DNA from: Alkalihalophilus pseudofirmus
GTDB taxonomy: Bacteria > Bacillota > Bacilli > Bacillales > Bacillaceae_D
Direction of reading: 5' to 3'
Assembly: GCF_029094545.1 (NCBI RefSeq)
Contig: NZ_CP117836.1
Coordinates: 1-64,000 of the forward strand
DNA: 64,000 nt
Positions 9,160 to 17,995 of the stretch are shown piece after piece. A program made the position numbers and the translations under genes. The notes beneath the pieces are model-generated. The model saw only the letters and a program-made list of their open reading frames with translations, did no database searches and was not told where the DNA came from. Each line of letters starts with the position of its first letter. Positions within the stretch are counted from its first letter, which is position 1.

Positions 9160-10455
9160 ATGAAAACTAATTATGATTGGCCGGAAATTTATGGTGATCC
9201 CTCGTGGTTTATACACGATAGGTTCGGGTTATTTATTCACTGGGGATTATATTCGTTGAAAGCAAAAGATGAATGGATCATGACACAAGAAAAAATATCA
9301 AAAGAGAGTTATGAAAAATACCTCTCTCAGTTCGCTGCGGACTTATTTGATGCCAAAAATATTGTGGAAAAGGCGAAGAGATGCGGGATGAAGTATATTG
9401 TACTTACAACGAAGCATCATGAAGGCTTTGCGTTATGGGATAGTAAATACACAGATTACAAGATTACGAACTCGCCACATCAAAAAGATGTACTAAAAGA
9501 ATTTGTAGAGGCTTGTCGTGATGCAGATATTAAAATTGGTTTTTACCACTCGTTAATAGATTGGCACCATGAACAGTTTACGATAGATGGATTACACCCT
9601 CAACGGGATGATGAATCGGTGAAACAAGAAAAACGAGATATGGCTGTTTACCAAGAGTATTTACATAATCAGGTTGAAGAGTTAGTTACTAATTATGGTG
9701 ATATTGATTATTTTTGGTTCGATTTTTCTTATGAAGACAGGGACTGGGGATGGTCCAAAGGTAAAGGAGCCGAAGATTGGCTGGGAGAACAACTTGAGGC
9801 ACTTATTTTAAAGAACCAACCTCATATTTTACTCAATAATCGTCTTGGTTTAAATCGAGGAGTACATACTCCAGAGCAATATCAACCAACAAGACCTTTA
9901 TATGCTGAGAGTGGAAAGAAAATGATTTGGGAAGCTTGTCAAACATTTAATGAAAGATGGACTTACAATCCGAATAACCTCCATCATAAATCTCCTGAAA
10001 TGATCGTAAAGCTATTAATTGATACGGTTGCCAAAGATGGGAATTTACTTATGAATTTTGGTCTAACTGCTAGAGGAGATTTTGATAAAGTCTCATTAGG
10101 TGTAATGGATGAATTAGCGGAATGGATGAGGCATCATAAACAGTCTATACATGGAGCTGGAGCAAGTGAAATAGCTGCCCCACAGGATTGCAGAATTACT
10201 CAGAAGGGTGATACCATCTACCTTCACCTGTTTTCGTGGCCCTTTAGAACCATTCACTTCAAAGATTTTGGTAGGGAAGTAGAATATGCGCGCTTCCTTC
10301 ACGATCACTCTGAAGTATCAATAAAAGTATTTGAGGAATCTGATATTTTTCATCACGATGTTCCTGTTATAGAGAAAGACGAAATCGTCTTAGAATTACC
10401 GGTAATTAAGCCAGACTTACTAGTTCCTGTCATTGAGATGAAGCTGAAAAATTAA
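9160..10455 (+). CDS. GH29 alpha-L-fucosidase
   Basis: The 431-residue protein is a GH29 fucosidase without signal peptide, so it should act in the cytoplasm on imported substrate. Landmarks are RFGLFIHWG near residue 24, YIVLTTKHHEGFALWDS near 76 and the beta-strand YFWFDFS near 185, whose Asp is the expected nucleophile (WFDG in many relatives). AGGAGGAGAATAGT precedes ATG 9160. Intracellular location together with a peptide importer fits cleavage of fucosylated glycopeptides or small fucosyl glycans. The linkage specificity cannot be read from sequence. Confidence 0.9.
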   Translation: MKTNYDWPEIYGDPSWFIHDRFGLFIHWGLYSLKAKDEWIMTQEKISKESYEKYLSQFAADLFDAKNIVEKAKRCGMKYIVLTTKHHEGFALWDSKYTDYKITNSPHQKDVLKEFVEACRDADIKIGFYHSLIDWHHEQFTIDGLHPQRDDESVKQEKRDMAVYQEYLHNQVEELVTNYGDIDYFWFDFSYEDRDWGWSKGKGAEDWLGEQLEALILKNQPHILLNNRLGLNRGVHTPEQYQPTRPLYAESGKKMIWEACQTFNERWTYNPNNLHHKSPEMIVKLLIDTVAKDGNLLMNFGLTARGDFDKVSLGVMDELAEWMRHHKQSIHGAGASEIAAPQDCRITQKGDTIYLHLFSWPFRTIHFKDFGREVEYARFLHDHSEVSIKVFEESDIFHHDVPVIEKDEIVLELPVIKPDLLVPVIEMKLKN

Positions 10456-10567
10456 ACTAGTTGATGTAATGAATACAACTGCATTTGTAAGATAAGCATA
10501 GAATACTCATAAAAAACAGAGAGGTTGCTATTAGCTGCCTGTACCGTTTAAGGAGGTGGATTGAAAA

Positions 10568-11455
10568 GTGAAGGTACTAGGTATAGATATTGGTGGAACA
10601 AAGATTAATATGGGAGTAATTGATAGAGAGGGAAAAATTCATAGAAAACAGACATTCCCAACTTCATTTCCTTTATATGAAACACTTGAGAAAGAAATTA
10701 TTCAATTATTGTCAGAAAATGAAAATATTGAAGCGATTGGTATTGGCACAGCTGGATTAATTGATACAAAACTCGGTAAAGTTTTGTATGCTAGTGATAA
10801 CCTCCCCGGTTGGAGCGGTACTGAGGTAAAGGCTCGATTAGAAAAGGCAGTAGGTTTACGAGTAGAAATAGATAATGATGCGAATGTAGCCGCATTAGCA
10901 GAAGTGAAGTTAGGAGCGGCAAAGGAATTTCATCGAGCATTACTTTTAACTTTAGGTACTGGTGTTGGAGGTGGGGTCATAATTAATGGACAAATTTTAA
11001 CTGGTCCTAATGGAGGAGTAGGAGAATTTGGACATATGATCTTATACCCTGATGGCATCCTATGTTCTTGCGGGAGAAAGGGATGTAAAGAACAATATAT
11101 ATCTGGAAAAGCGTTACAGCGCCGTATTTATGAAGCTGGTCTTTCTTGCTCACCTGAGAAACTGATGAAGTATAGAGATTCAATTCCGCAAGCCAAGGAA
11201 ATCATTCGCTCCTATACATTTGATTTAGCCGTTAGTATAAGCTCATTGCAAGCAGCTCTTGACATAGAAGTCGTCATACTTGGAGGCGGGGTATCTGATT
11301 CAGCTAATTATTGGATAGAAGAACTTAGAGAACAATTGAAACCAATGCTTCTCAACCCTTTAGAAGTGAAAGTGGCAGCTTTTAAGAGTGATGCTGGTAT
11401 GCTCGGAGCGGCTCATCTGGTGTTAGATCCTGTTAATGATAGTCCTTGTGTGTGA
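10568..11455 (+). CDS. ROK-family sugar kinase
   Basis: A complete 295-residue ROK protein starts at GTG 10568 after AAGGAGGTGGATT. It has the ATP-phosphate motif DIGGTK (6-11), the sugar-binding segment GEFGHM near 155, the zinc cluster CSCGRKGC near 167 and no N-terminal HTH, so it is a kinase rather than a repressor. The likely substrate is a hexose or N-acetylhexosamine released by upstream enzymes. It is the second ROK kinase of the locus, and two kinases suggest two different sugars. A perfect 13-bp hairpin follows at 11474. Confidence 0.88.
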   Translation: MKVLGIDIGGTKINMGVIDREGKIHRKQTFPTSFPLYETLEKEIIQLLSENENIEAIGIGTAGLIDTKLGKVLYASDNLPGWSGTEVKARLEKAVGLRVEIDNDANVAALAEVKLGAAKEFHRALLLTLGTGVGGGVIINGQILTGPNGGVGEFGHMILYPDGILCSCGRKGCKEQYISGKALQRRIYEAGLSCSPEKLMKYRDSIPQAKEIIRSYTFDLAVSISSLQAALDIEVVILGGGVSDSANYWIEELREQLKPMLLNPLEVKVAAFKSDAGMLGAAHLVLDPVNDSPCV

Positions 11456-11473
11456 AAAATTACAAATAAAAGA

Positions 11474-11505
11474 AATAACCTCTCTTGTATAAAAGAGAGG
11501 TTATT
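11474..11505 (+). terminator. Terminator hairpin between ROK kinase and deoR-type gene
   Basis: AATAACCTCTCTT (11474-11486) and AAGAGAGGTTATT (11493-11505) form a perfect 13-bp stem with a 6-base loop. T-rich flanks on both sides suggest it can end both the + strand operon and the convergent regulator gene. Confidence 0.75.
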
Positions 11506-11616
11506 CTTAATGTGCCTAGCATGGATACAATCGAGAGGGAGCCCGAATCCTGAAACAGCATCAGGTTATTGGTTGTTACTACAATGCCCCCTCTTACTTG
11601 CTAGCAATTCAGTAAA

Positions 11617-12372
11617 TCAAAATAACACTTCGCATTCTGATGAAAGAATAGCGTTCATTAGCTCTTTAGAAGGTGCTGTATCCGTAATGACTGCATCAAT
11701 ATTAGTAAAGGAATCTAATTTATAGAAATGAGAACGATTAAATTTACTGCTGTCACAAAGTAAAATTGTACTTTGCGAGTTTTTAATCATATGTTGTTTA
11801 ACTAGTGCTTGCATATGGTTGGCTTCATATATCCCCTGCTCATCAATTCCGCGACAAGATATAATGGATAGGTTTGCCTTGAAGTTTTTGATAAATTGTC
11901 CAGTTAGTTCTCCCACTATTGAAGTGGAGTTTTCTTTTAGTTGCCCACCCGCGATAAAAGTTGTGATTGAGTCATATTCCCTTAAATCGAGAGCTGTCTT
12001 TAATCCATTTGTTACAACTGTAATATCTTTAAATTTCTTTAGAGATGGACAAATATGGCTTACTGTACTACTTGAGTCTAAAAAAATAGCATAGCCATCT
12101 GCGATAAAATCAAGGGCTAAATTGCATGCATACGACTTTTCATTCTGATTCTCAACTTCTCTAAAGATATGAGGATATTCAATATTTGTATCCGGAACGA
12201 TTGAGACTCCACCATGGAACCTTTTAACCAGTCCATTCTTTTCCAATTCGATGAGAGAACGTCGCAAAGTAGCGAGGCTGCAATAAAGTTCTTTACATAA
12301 GTATTGGGAGGAAACGGTTTTTTTTCGTTTCAATATTTTAAGGATTACTTCGTTTCTTTCGATTGATAGCAT
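11617..12372 (-). CDS. DeoR-family transcriptional regulator
   Basis: The 251-residue protein has an N-terminal DeoR HTH (residues 1-57, with a recognition helix near LATLRRSLIELEKNGLVKR and the family FHGG motif), then the sugar-phosphate-sensing DeoRC domain with DSSST near 98, VVTNG near 118 and CDSSKF near 208. DeoR proteins usually repress sugar operons and are released by a phosphorylated intermediate. It is divergent from the sugar importer/fucose pathway genes starting at 12645 and convergent with the ROK kinase. It is therefore the probable local fucose regulator, with a sugar phosphate such as L-fuculose-1-phosphate as a candidate inducer (inference). Confidence 0.88.
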   Translation of the reverse strand: MLSIERNEVILKILKRKKTVSSQYLCKELYCSLATLRRSLIELEKNGLVKRFHGGVSIVPDTNIEYPHIFREVENQNEKSYACNLALDFIADGYAIFLDSSSTVSHICPSLKKFKDITVVTNGLKTALDLREYDSITTFIAGGQLKENSTSIVGELTGQFIKNFKANLSIISCRGIDEQGIYEANHMQALVKQHMIKNSQSTILLCDSSKFNRSHFYKLDSFTNIDAVITDTAPSKELMNAILSSECEVLF

Positions 12373-12471
12373 AAAGGAAACACACTCCGTTCACTGAGAA
12401 CATACAGACACTGTTAATCACACGAATTGAACATTTTTGAATATTTATGAATGAATTATACCATGTTTAGG

Positions 12472-12501
12472 TTGAAATTATCATCATAGTGTTCATATAT
12501 T
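12472..12501 (+). promoter_or_regulatory. Possible sigma-A promoter of the fucose operon
   Basis: TTGAAA (12472-12477) and TATATT (12496-12501) are spaced by 18 bases in the AT-rich region divergent from the DeoR gene. Repeated TGAAYAT-like words lie just upstream (12427-12452) and could be DeoR operators. This is a pattern match only. Confidence 0.35.
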
Positions 12502-12604
12502 TACAGAATTATATAAATGTTTGTAAAATTAATTTAGAAATACAACAAGTTGATTTCTCATCGACAGTGTCTACACCTTTTTGGGAGGAGGTCATCCAAT
12601 TACA

Positions 12605-12619
12605 TTGTAAGCGCTTTAA
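12605..12619 (+). promoter_or_regulatory. cre-like CcpA operator
   Basis: TTGTAAGCGCTTTAA matches the Bacillus cre consensus WTGNAANCGNWNNCW at all but one position (A for C near the right end) and is centred on AAGCGCTT. It lies 26 bases before the TTG start of the sugar-binding protein, downstream of the putative promoter. That location suits roadblock-type glucose repression. Confidence 0.65.
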
Positions 12620-12644
12620 TATATGTGGTGAGGGGGAAATAATT

Positions 12645-13954
12645 TTGAAGAAAAAGATACTAATAATATTAATGGGTGTACTTAGTTTGATTCTTGTTGC
12701 GTGTGGAGGACCTGTTGAAGAAGCCAATGCAGAAAATGAAGAAGTAGAAATTAGACTTTGACGAGAATGGCGGGAACCACTAAACAAGTTGAAATCTTCA
12801 ATGACATTATAAAAGAATTTCAGGAAAAACATCCTAACGTGGTGATTATTGATGAATCTCAAGGAGATGAATCAGCTTTCAATAACAAGCTTAAAACAGA
12901 CTTAGCATCGGGGACATTGCCCAATATTTTTAGAATACAAGGTGTAGCAAATTTAAGTGATTATATTGAAAATGGTCTCTTAATGGACATGGAACCTGCT
13001 TTAAAAGAAGACCCAGACTGGGGTGAAGGATTTACAGAGGGTGCCTTAACGTATTACCAAGTACCAAATCAAGAAGGGACATATGCGGTGCCAATGGAAT
13101 CAGGATTAATAGGTGTTTATTATAATGAAGAGTTATTTAAAAAAGCTGGAATTAATGAATTTCCAGAAACATGGAATGACCTTCTTTCAGCAATCGAAAA
13201 GCTAAAGGCGATTGATGTGACTCCTATCGCACTTGGCGCACAAACAACGTACATGGCTGGTCATTTACACAACCAAATTTTTTACAAGTGGATGGGGACG
13301 GAAGCGGCGAAAAAGTTAGGCACAAGAGACTTAGAGTGGTCAGATCCAGAAGTTGTCCAAACATTGGAGTTTGTCAAGGAATTAAATGATATGGGTGCAT
13401 TTGGAAGAAATGCAGCTGGTATAACAGACGATATTGTCTTAACCGACTTCTTGCAAGGCAAAGCAGCAATGATGATTACCGGCCCTTGGAATATTGGAAA
13501 GTTCACAAGTGAAGAAGATACTGAGTATACCGATTCTATCAAGGTAGCAAAATTTCCTTACTTCGAAGAAAAACCTGAATTCAAAGATGAAGACATGCAA
13601 GTATTAAGTCCGTATATGGTTAATGGAAAATTAGAAGGCAAAGAAAAAGAGTACACGATTGAGTTAGTCAAAATGCTTACTTCAGCAGAAGCGGCCAAAA
13701 GATTTGCTGAAGAGTCACAATTTTTAATTCCTAGAACTGATATTGAAATTGAAGAAGAAAAAGTCTCGGAAATTTTTCTTAGCAACATAGAGTTAGGGGC
13801 CACTTCAACGGGAATCGCTGTAGATGTATTTGACTTTGACCCGGTTCCTTCAATGCAAGATCGAACAAGGAATTCTATTGTGAGTATGTTTATTAGTTCG
13901 AACGCAGAAGAAGCAGCAAAAGAAATTCAAAGTGAGATTGATAGGTCTAACTAA
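12645..13954 (+). pseudogene. Sugar ABC transporter substrate-binding lipoprotein, frameshifted
   Basis: The start is TTG 12645 after GTGAGGGGG, giving a lipoprotein signal with lipobox LVAC (Cys20). The frame meets TGA at 12759-12761. It resumes in another frame from about 12758 as an intact SBP_bac_1 protein (MAGTTKQVEIFNDIIKEF onward) to 13954. Related proteins read ...IRLWTRMAG..., which needs one more G after 12760, so one base is missing. Apart from this the 436-residue protein is whole. It may be a true mutation or a sequencing error. The product would capture a mono- or oligosaccharide, probably L-fucose or a fucoside, for the two permeases downstream. No ATPase is encoded here, so a shared MsmX-type ATPase is likely. 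Confidence 0.85.
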
Positions 13955-13975
13955 ATTCTTACTCAGTCACAATGA

Positions 13976-14021
13976 TGAGTCACTCTAATTATAATTTTAT
14001 AGAGAATAAAAGAGTGACTCA
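13976..14021 (+). promoter_or_regulatory. Intercistronic stem-loop after the sugar-binding protein gene
   Basis: TGAGTCACTCT (13976-13986) pairs perfectly with AGAGTGACTCA (14011-14021) across a 24-base AT-rich loop. No T-run follows. It occupies the same place as the 3083-3108 hairpin in the peptide operon and may limit expression of the permeases relative to the binding protein. Confidence 0.6.
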
Positions 14022-14054
14022 ACATTTAACTGATGGTGTAAAGGAGGGGAATAG

Positions 14055-14939
14055 ATGATTATAAAATCGAGAAAAGAAAAATCGAAAATTCTTCTTTTTA
14101 CTCTACCGGCATTATTCATATATATAGTATTTCTAGTAATCCCGATGATAGGGGCTTTGTATTTTTCTGTTATGAACTGGAATGGAATTAGAGGGGTACC
14201 GCTAGAGTATGTAGGATTAGACAATTATATAAATGTATTTACGGATAAAAGCTTTTTGCTTTCTTTGAAAAATATGTTCAATATGGTTTTTTTTAGTGTT
14301 CTGTTCCATACACCGATTGCATTATTGTTAGCGGTTGCGATTAATTCAAAATTTAAAGGTTACAGACTGTTTAAAGTTGTTTATTTTGTGCCAACGATCT
14401 TTCCACTAACTGCGATTGGATTACTTTGGTACTTTATTTTTATGCCCAATGGTTCGTTGAATAGTTTTCTAGAACTTATTGGGTTATCAGAGTTAGTTAC
14501 TGGTTGGTTAATTAATCCTTCAACAGCTATGGGTACCATAATCTTTGTCAACATTTGGGCTGGGATTGGATATTACATGGTAATATTGCTAGCTGGATTA
14601 ACCACTATTCCTAAGGAAATATATGAAGCTGCGGATATTGATGGGGCTACACCATCAAAGAAGTTCTTTCATATAACGATTCCTATGCTCAAACCAATTA
14701 TCACATTATGTATATTGATGGATATTATTGGAACGATCAAAGTGTTTGACTTGATCTTTGTCATGACCGAAGGAGGACCTAATGGGTTAACAAATCTTCC
14801 GACGACCTTAATGTATTATGAAGCTTTTAGATATGATAATTATGGAGTGGGTAGTGCGATTGGGATTATCATTCTTGTCATAGCTCTTGTATTAACGATA
14901 GGTAGTGAATCTATTATGAATAGAAAGGGCAGAAGCTAA
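14055..14939 (+). CDS. Sugar ABC transporter permease, MalF/UgpA type
   Basis: This 294-residue membrane permease has six predicted helices and the EAA loop EAADIDGATPSKKFFHITIP near residue 194. GGAGGGGAATAG precedes ATG 14055. It ends in TAATG, overlapping the start of the partner permease by one base. Together they form the channel for the sugar bound by the 12645 protein. Confidence 0.9.
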   Translation: MIIKSRKEKSKILLFTLPALFIYIVFLVIPMIGALYFSVMNWNGIRGVPLEYVGLDNYINVFTDKSFLLSLKNMFNMVFFSVLFHTPIALLLAVAINSKFKGYRLFKVVYFVPTIFPLTAIGLLWYFIFMPNGSLNSFLELIGLSELVTGWLINPSTAMGTIIFVNIWAGIGYYMVILLAGLTTIPKEIYEAADIDGATPSKKFFHITIPMLKPIITLCILMDIIGTIKVFDLIFVMTEGGPNGLTNLPTTLMYYEAFRYDNYGVGSAIGIIILVIALVLTIGSESIMNRKGRS

Positions 14940-15754
14940 TGAAAAACAAAGTAATCATATATGCCTTTGTTTTACCCATGGGTCTATTATTTATCGGCCC
15001 TATGCTGTTTACTTTTCTATCTTCATTTAAAGGGAATACTGAAATTTTTAGTGCCCCGTTTAGTCTACCAGAAGTTTTTAGGTTTGAAAATTACATAGTA
15101 GCTTGGAACGAAGCTAATATGAGTAGGTACTTTATAAACAGTATAGTAATTTCACTAGCGACAGTTATTATACTTGCATTCGTTTCATCTATGGCTGCCT
15201 ATGTACTGGCAAGGTTTAATTTTAAAATAAATAGATTTCTTTCGTTGTTTTTTCTACTAGGTATGATGCTGCCAATGCATACGGTTCTTGTACCTGTTGC
15301 CTATATGATTGGGTTACTAGGCTTAAAGAATAATCTATTAGCCCTAGTACTACTCTTTGTGGCCTTTTCCTTATCATTTAGCATATTGGTTTTAACACGT
15401 TTTATGCAGAGTATTAATCTATCACTAGAAGAGGCAGCCATCATTGATGGGGCTAGTTATTTCCAAATCTACTGGAGAATTATCCTCCCTATGTCAGTAC
15501 CGGCGATATCGACTATCTCCATTTTTAATTTTTTAGCTGCATGGAACAATATCTTGTTCCCACTTCTATTTATTAATGATGATCGGTTTAAACCGATTGC
15601 TTTAGGACTGTTAAACTTTAGCGGGGAGAGAGGGTCGGAATTTGGACCTTTAATGGCTGCAATTATTATCACGATTACAGTTCCATTAATCGTCTATCTT
15701 TTGTTTCAAGAAAAAGTGGAAAGTGGCTTGGCTGCTGGTGCAGTTAAAGAATAA
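14939..15754 (+). CDS. Sugar ABC transporter permease, MalG/UgpE type
   Basis: The 271-residue permease has six helices and the EAA loop EEAAIIDGASYFQIYWRIIL near residue 163. It starts at ATG 14939, overlapping the last base of the MalF-type gene. It is the second membrane subunit of the CUT1-type importer. Confidence 0.9.
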   Translation: MKNKVIIYAFVLPMGLLFIGPMLFTFLSSFKGNTEIFSAPFSLPEVFRFENYIVAWNEANMSRYFINSIVISLATVIILAFVSSMAAYVLARFNFKINRFLSLFFLLGMMLPMHTVLVPVAYMIGLLGLKNNLLALVLLFVAFSLSFSILVLTRFMQSINLSLEEAAIIDGASYFQIYWRIILPMSVPAISTISIFNFLAAWNNILFPLLFINDDRFKPIALGLLNFSGERGSEFGPLMAAIIITITVPLIVYLLFQEKVESGLAAGAVKE

Positions 15755-15855
15755 TTGACCATTGTAGATGTTGATTCTAGTTATTTAGAAAGATGAGTAA
15801 AGGATTCAAAGAAAGATAACAAAAAATAAGTATCTGATAAATGGAGGAGATACCT

Positions 15856-16500
15856 TTGGGAAATTATATACCAGAAATTAGAAAATATGCTCATTTGCTT
15901 GTTGATACCGGACTTGTCGTAGGTGCAGGGGGGAATGTAAGCATTAGGAATGGTGATTATATGTATATATCACCTAGTGGATTTGATTTAAAAGAGATAG
16001 AAGACGATCAATGGATAAAAGTAGGTATTGAAACAGGGGAAGTATTTGGGGATCTGCGACCATCTTCTGAAATTTTAATGCATCTAGAATGTTACCGTAG
16101 GAGATCTGACATCAATTCAGTATTACATGCACACCCTACTTACTCAGTAGCAGTTTCTTCAACAGGGAAAGAAATCCCAGCTTTGTTTCCTGATTTTCCG
16201 GCAATGGTGAAGTCAATATCGTACTTGGATTACATCATTCCAACTACTGAAGTTTTAGCTAACGCTGTTAAAGAAGAAATCGAAGACAACGATGTTATTG
16301 TGATGAGGAATCATGGGGTCTTGACAGTTGGAAAAACGATGAAAGAAGCTTATTTTTATATGCAAATTACTGAAGAGTCGGCAAAGGTCTATGCAATTGG
16401 ATGTAGTGTTGGTGAGATTAGAACATTAACTGAAAAAGAGTGTCAAGATTTAAGGGATTTATCTGCGGAAAAATACCGTGCTAAGCTGATCCAAGAATAA
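15856..16500 (+). CDS. Class II aldolase, probable L-fuculose-1-phosphate aldolase
   Basis: This is a class II aldolase/adducin-family enzyme with GAGGNVSIR near residue 19, the zinc ligands HAHPT near 92 and RNHGV near 150. In the fucose pathway it would split L-fuculose-1-phosphate into DHAP and L-lactaldehyde. I prefer TTG 15856 over ATG 15841 because GGAGGAG (15843-15849) would then serve as the ribosome site at normal spacing, whereas it is inside the longer frame. Rhamnulose- or ribulose-phosphate activity is possible, but the adjacent fucose isomerase favours fuculose-1-phosphate. Confidence 0.8.
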   Translation: MGNYIPEIRKYAHLLVDTGLVVGAGGNVSIRNGDYMYISPSGFDLKEIEDDQWIKVGIETGEVFGDLRPSSEILMHLECYRRRSDINSVLHAHPTYSVAVSSTGKEIPALFPDFPAMVKSISYLDYIIPTTEVLANAVKEEIEDNDVIVMRNHGVLTVGKTMKEAYFYMQITEESAKVYAIGCSVGEIRTLTEKECQDLRDLSAEKYRAKLIQE

Positions 16501-16519
16501 ATAGGTTGTGGAGGCTTTT

Positions 16520-17995
16520 ATGAAAAGTTTGTTGGCTTGTGATCTAGGTGCTTCAAATGGAAGGATTGTTGCTGGTTTATTTGATGGTAATAAGATTAGG
16601 TTAAATGAAATATATAGATTTCCCAATAAGTATGTAAAGGAAAACAGCCATTATTATTGGGATTTTAATTCAATTACTACAGAAATATCAGCAGGGATAG
16701 AAAAAGCAGAACAGATCTTAGGATATTGTCAAAAAAGTATTGGATTTGATACATGGGGGGTAGATTTTGGATTAATAGATTGTGATAAAAAGTTAGTGTC
16801 TAAACCATTTTCATATCGAGATACTTTTACTAGAAAATATTTATCTGAAGTATCGAATCGAATAGAGGATGAAGTTCTTTTTCAAAAAACGGGAAACGAA
16901 GTTAACTCCATCAATACATTATTTCAGTTATATGCAATCAATAAAGAGTTTCCTGACTATTTACAAGAAGCGAAGTCAATTTTATTTATGCCAAATCTCT
17001 TAGCCTATTTTTATTCTGACATCAAAGTAAATGAGTTTACAATCTCCTCTACATCTCAATTACTTAGCTGGGTTTTAAAATCTTGGGATAGTGAAATTAT
17101 TAATTGCTTATTTGATATTCCATTACCTCTTGAACAAGTGAAAATGCCTCACTTGAAGCTTGGAAAAATGAAAAAAGGATACATTCAAAGTCCGGTGGAT
17201 GTAATTCTTGTTCCGGGTCATGATACTGCATGTGCAATATCGGCCTTACCAATGAACGATTCTGATTCTGCCTTTATCAGTTTAGGGACATGGGGGGTTA
17301 TCGGAAAGATCACTGAACAACCCGTTATCACTAAAGAGGTATTTGACAACGATTTTACGAACGAGGGAACAAGTGAAGGAAAGTGGCGTTTACAGAAAAA
17401 TGCAATGGGATTTTGGATTCTTCAATGTCTGAAAAAAGAATGGGGTAATGTAAGCTACGAAAAAGAAACCGCTATATTGGAGGTCTCTACATGCTCAAGA
17501 ATGTGGATCGATCCTGATCACTCGATTTTCTTTAATCCTACGAGTATGACGGATGCAATCAATCAATTCTGTTCTATGACTGGGCAACCTATGCCGTCCT
17601 CATTAGAGGAATATATTAGATGTATTGTAGAGAGCATGGCTTTAAATTTCGGTTACCTAATTAATAAAATTGAGCAGTTATCTTCATCTAAGGTTCATTC
17701 TGTATATATGGGTGGAGGAGGCATTCAAAATAAATCCTTGTGTCAATTTTTGTCTAATGCTACAGGAAGAGTAGTAATAACAGGACCTATTGAAGCTAGC
17801 GTCCTTGGGAATACATTGTCACAACTCCGTGCTCAAAATGAAATAAACTCTTTAGAAGAAGGAAAAGAAATTGTTAGGCATTCTATAAAAGAAACGATAT
17901 ATACCCCTAGAGAGAGCGCTTATTGGAATGAAGTGATAGGTAGTTTTAGAGAATTATTAGAGAGTAAAGGAGACAGTGAATATGCAAACCGATAG
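16520..17995 (+). CDS. FGGY carbohydrate kinase, probable L-fuculokinase (rhamnulokinase-like)
   Basis: This FGGY kinase of about 491 residues has the N-terminal phosphate motif CDLGASNGR, the segment [13 protein letters not shown] near residue 74 that matches rhamnulokinases, the active-site region PGHDTACA near 236 and the C-terminal ATP motif [10 protein letters not shown] near 397. By similarity alone I would call it rhamnulokinase-like. Position between fucose isomerase and class II aldolase makes L-fuculose the likely substrate. ATG 16520 follows GTGGAGGC; a GTG at 16508 is the alternative. The end overlaps fucI by 14 bases. Confidence 0.8.
   Translation: MKSLLACDLGASNGRIVAGLFDGNKIRLNEIYRFPNKYVKENSHYYWDFNSITTEISAGIEKAEQILGYCQKSIGFDTWGVDFGLIDCDKKLVSKPFSYRDTFTRKYLSEVSNRIEDEVLFQKTGNEVNSINTLFQLYAINKEFPDYLQEAKSILFMPNLLAYFYSDIKVNEFTISSTSQLLSWVLKSWDSEIINCLFDIPLPLEQVKMPHLKLGKMKKGYIQSPVDVILVPGHDTACAISALPMNDSDSAFISLGTWGVIGKITEQPVITKEVFDNDFTNEGTSEGKWRLQKNAMGFWILQCLKKEWGNVSYEKETAILEVSTCSRMWIDPDHSIFFNPTSMTDAINQFCSMTGQPMPSSLEEYIRCIVESMALNFGYLINKIEQLSSSKVHSVYMGGGGIQNKSLCQFLSNATGRVVITGPIEASVLGNTLSQLRAQNEINSLEEGKEIVRHSIKETIYTPRESAYWNEVIGSFRELLESKGDSEYANR

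Noticed and set aside
11510-12094. + strand frames opposite the DeoR gene
   Set aside because: They are antisense shadows of a clear DeoR coding sequence and lack ribosome sites.
12756-12762. CTT TGA C as an RF2-type programmed +1 frameshift site in the sugar-binding protein
   Set aside because: A +1 shift enters the frame beginning GAC, whereas the protein continues in the frame of ACG 12761; no AGGGGG-type stimulator lies upstream.
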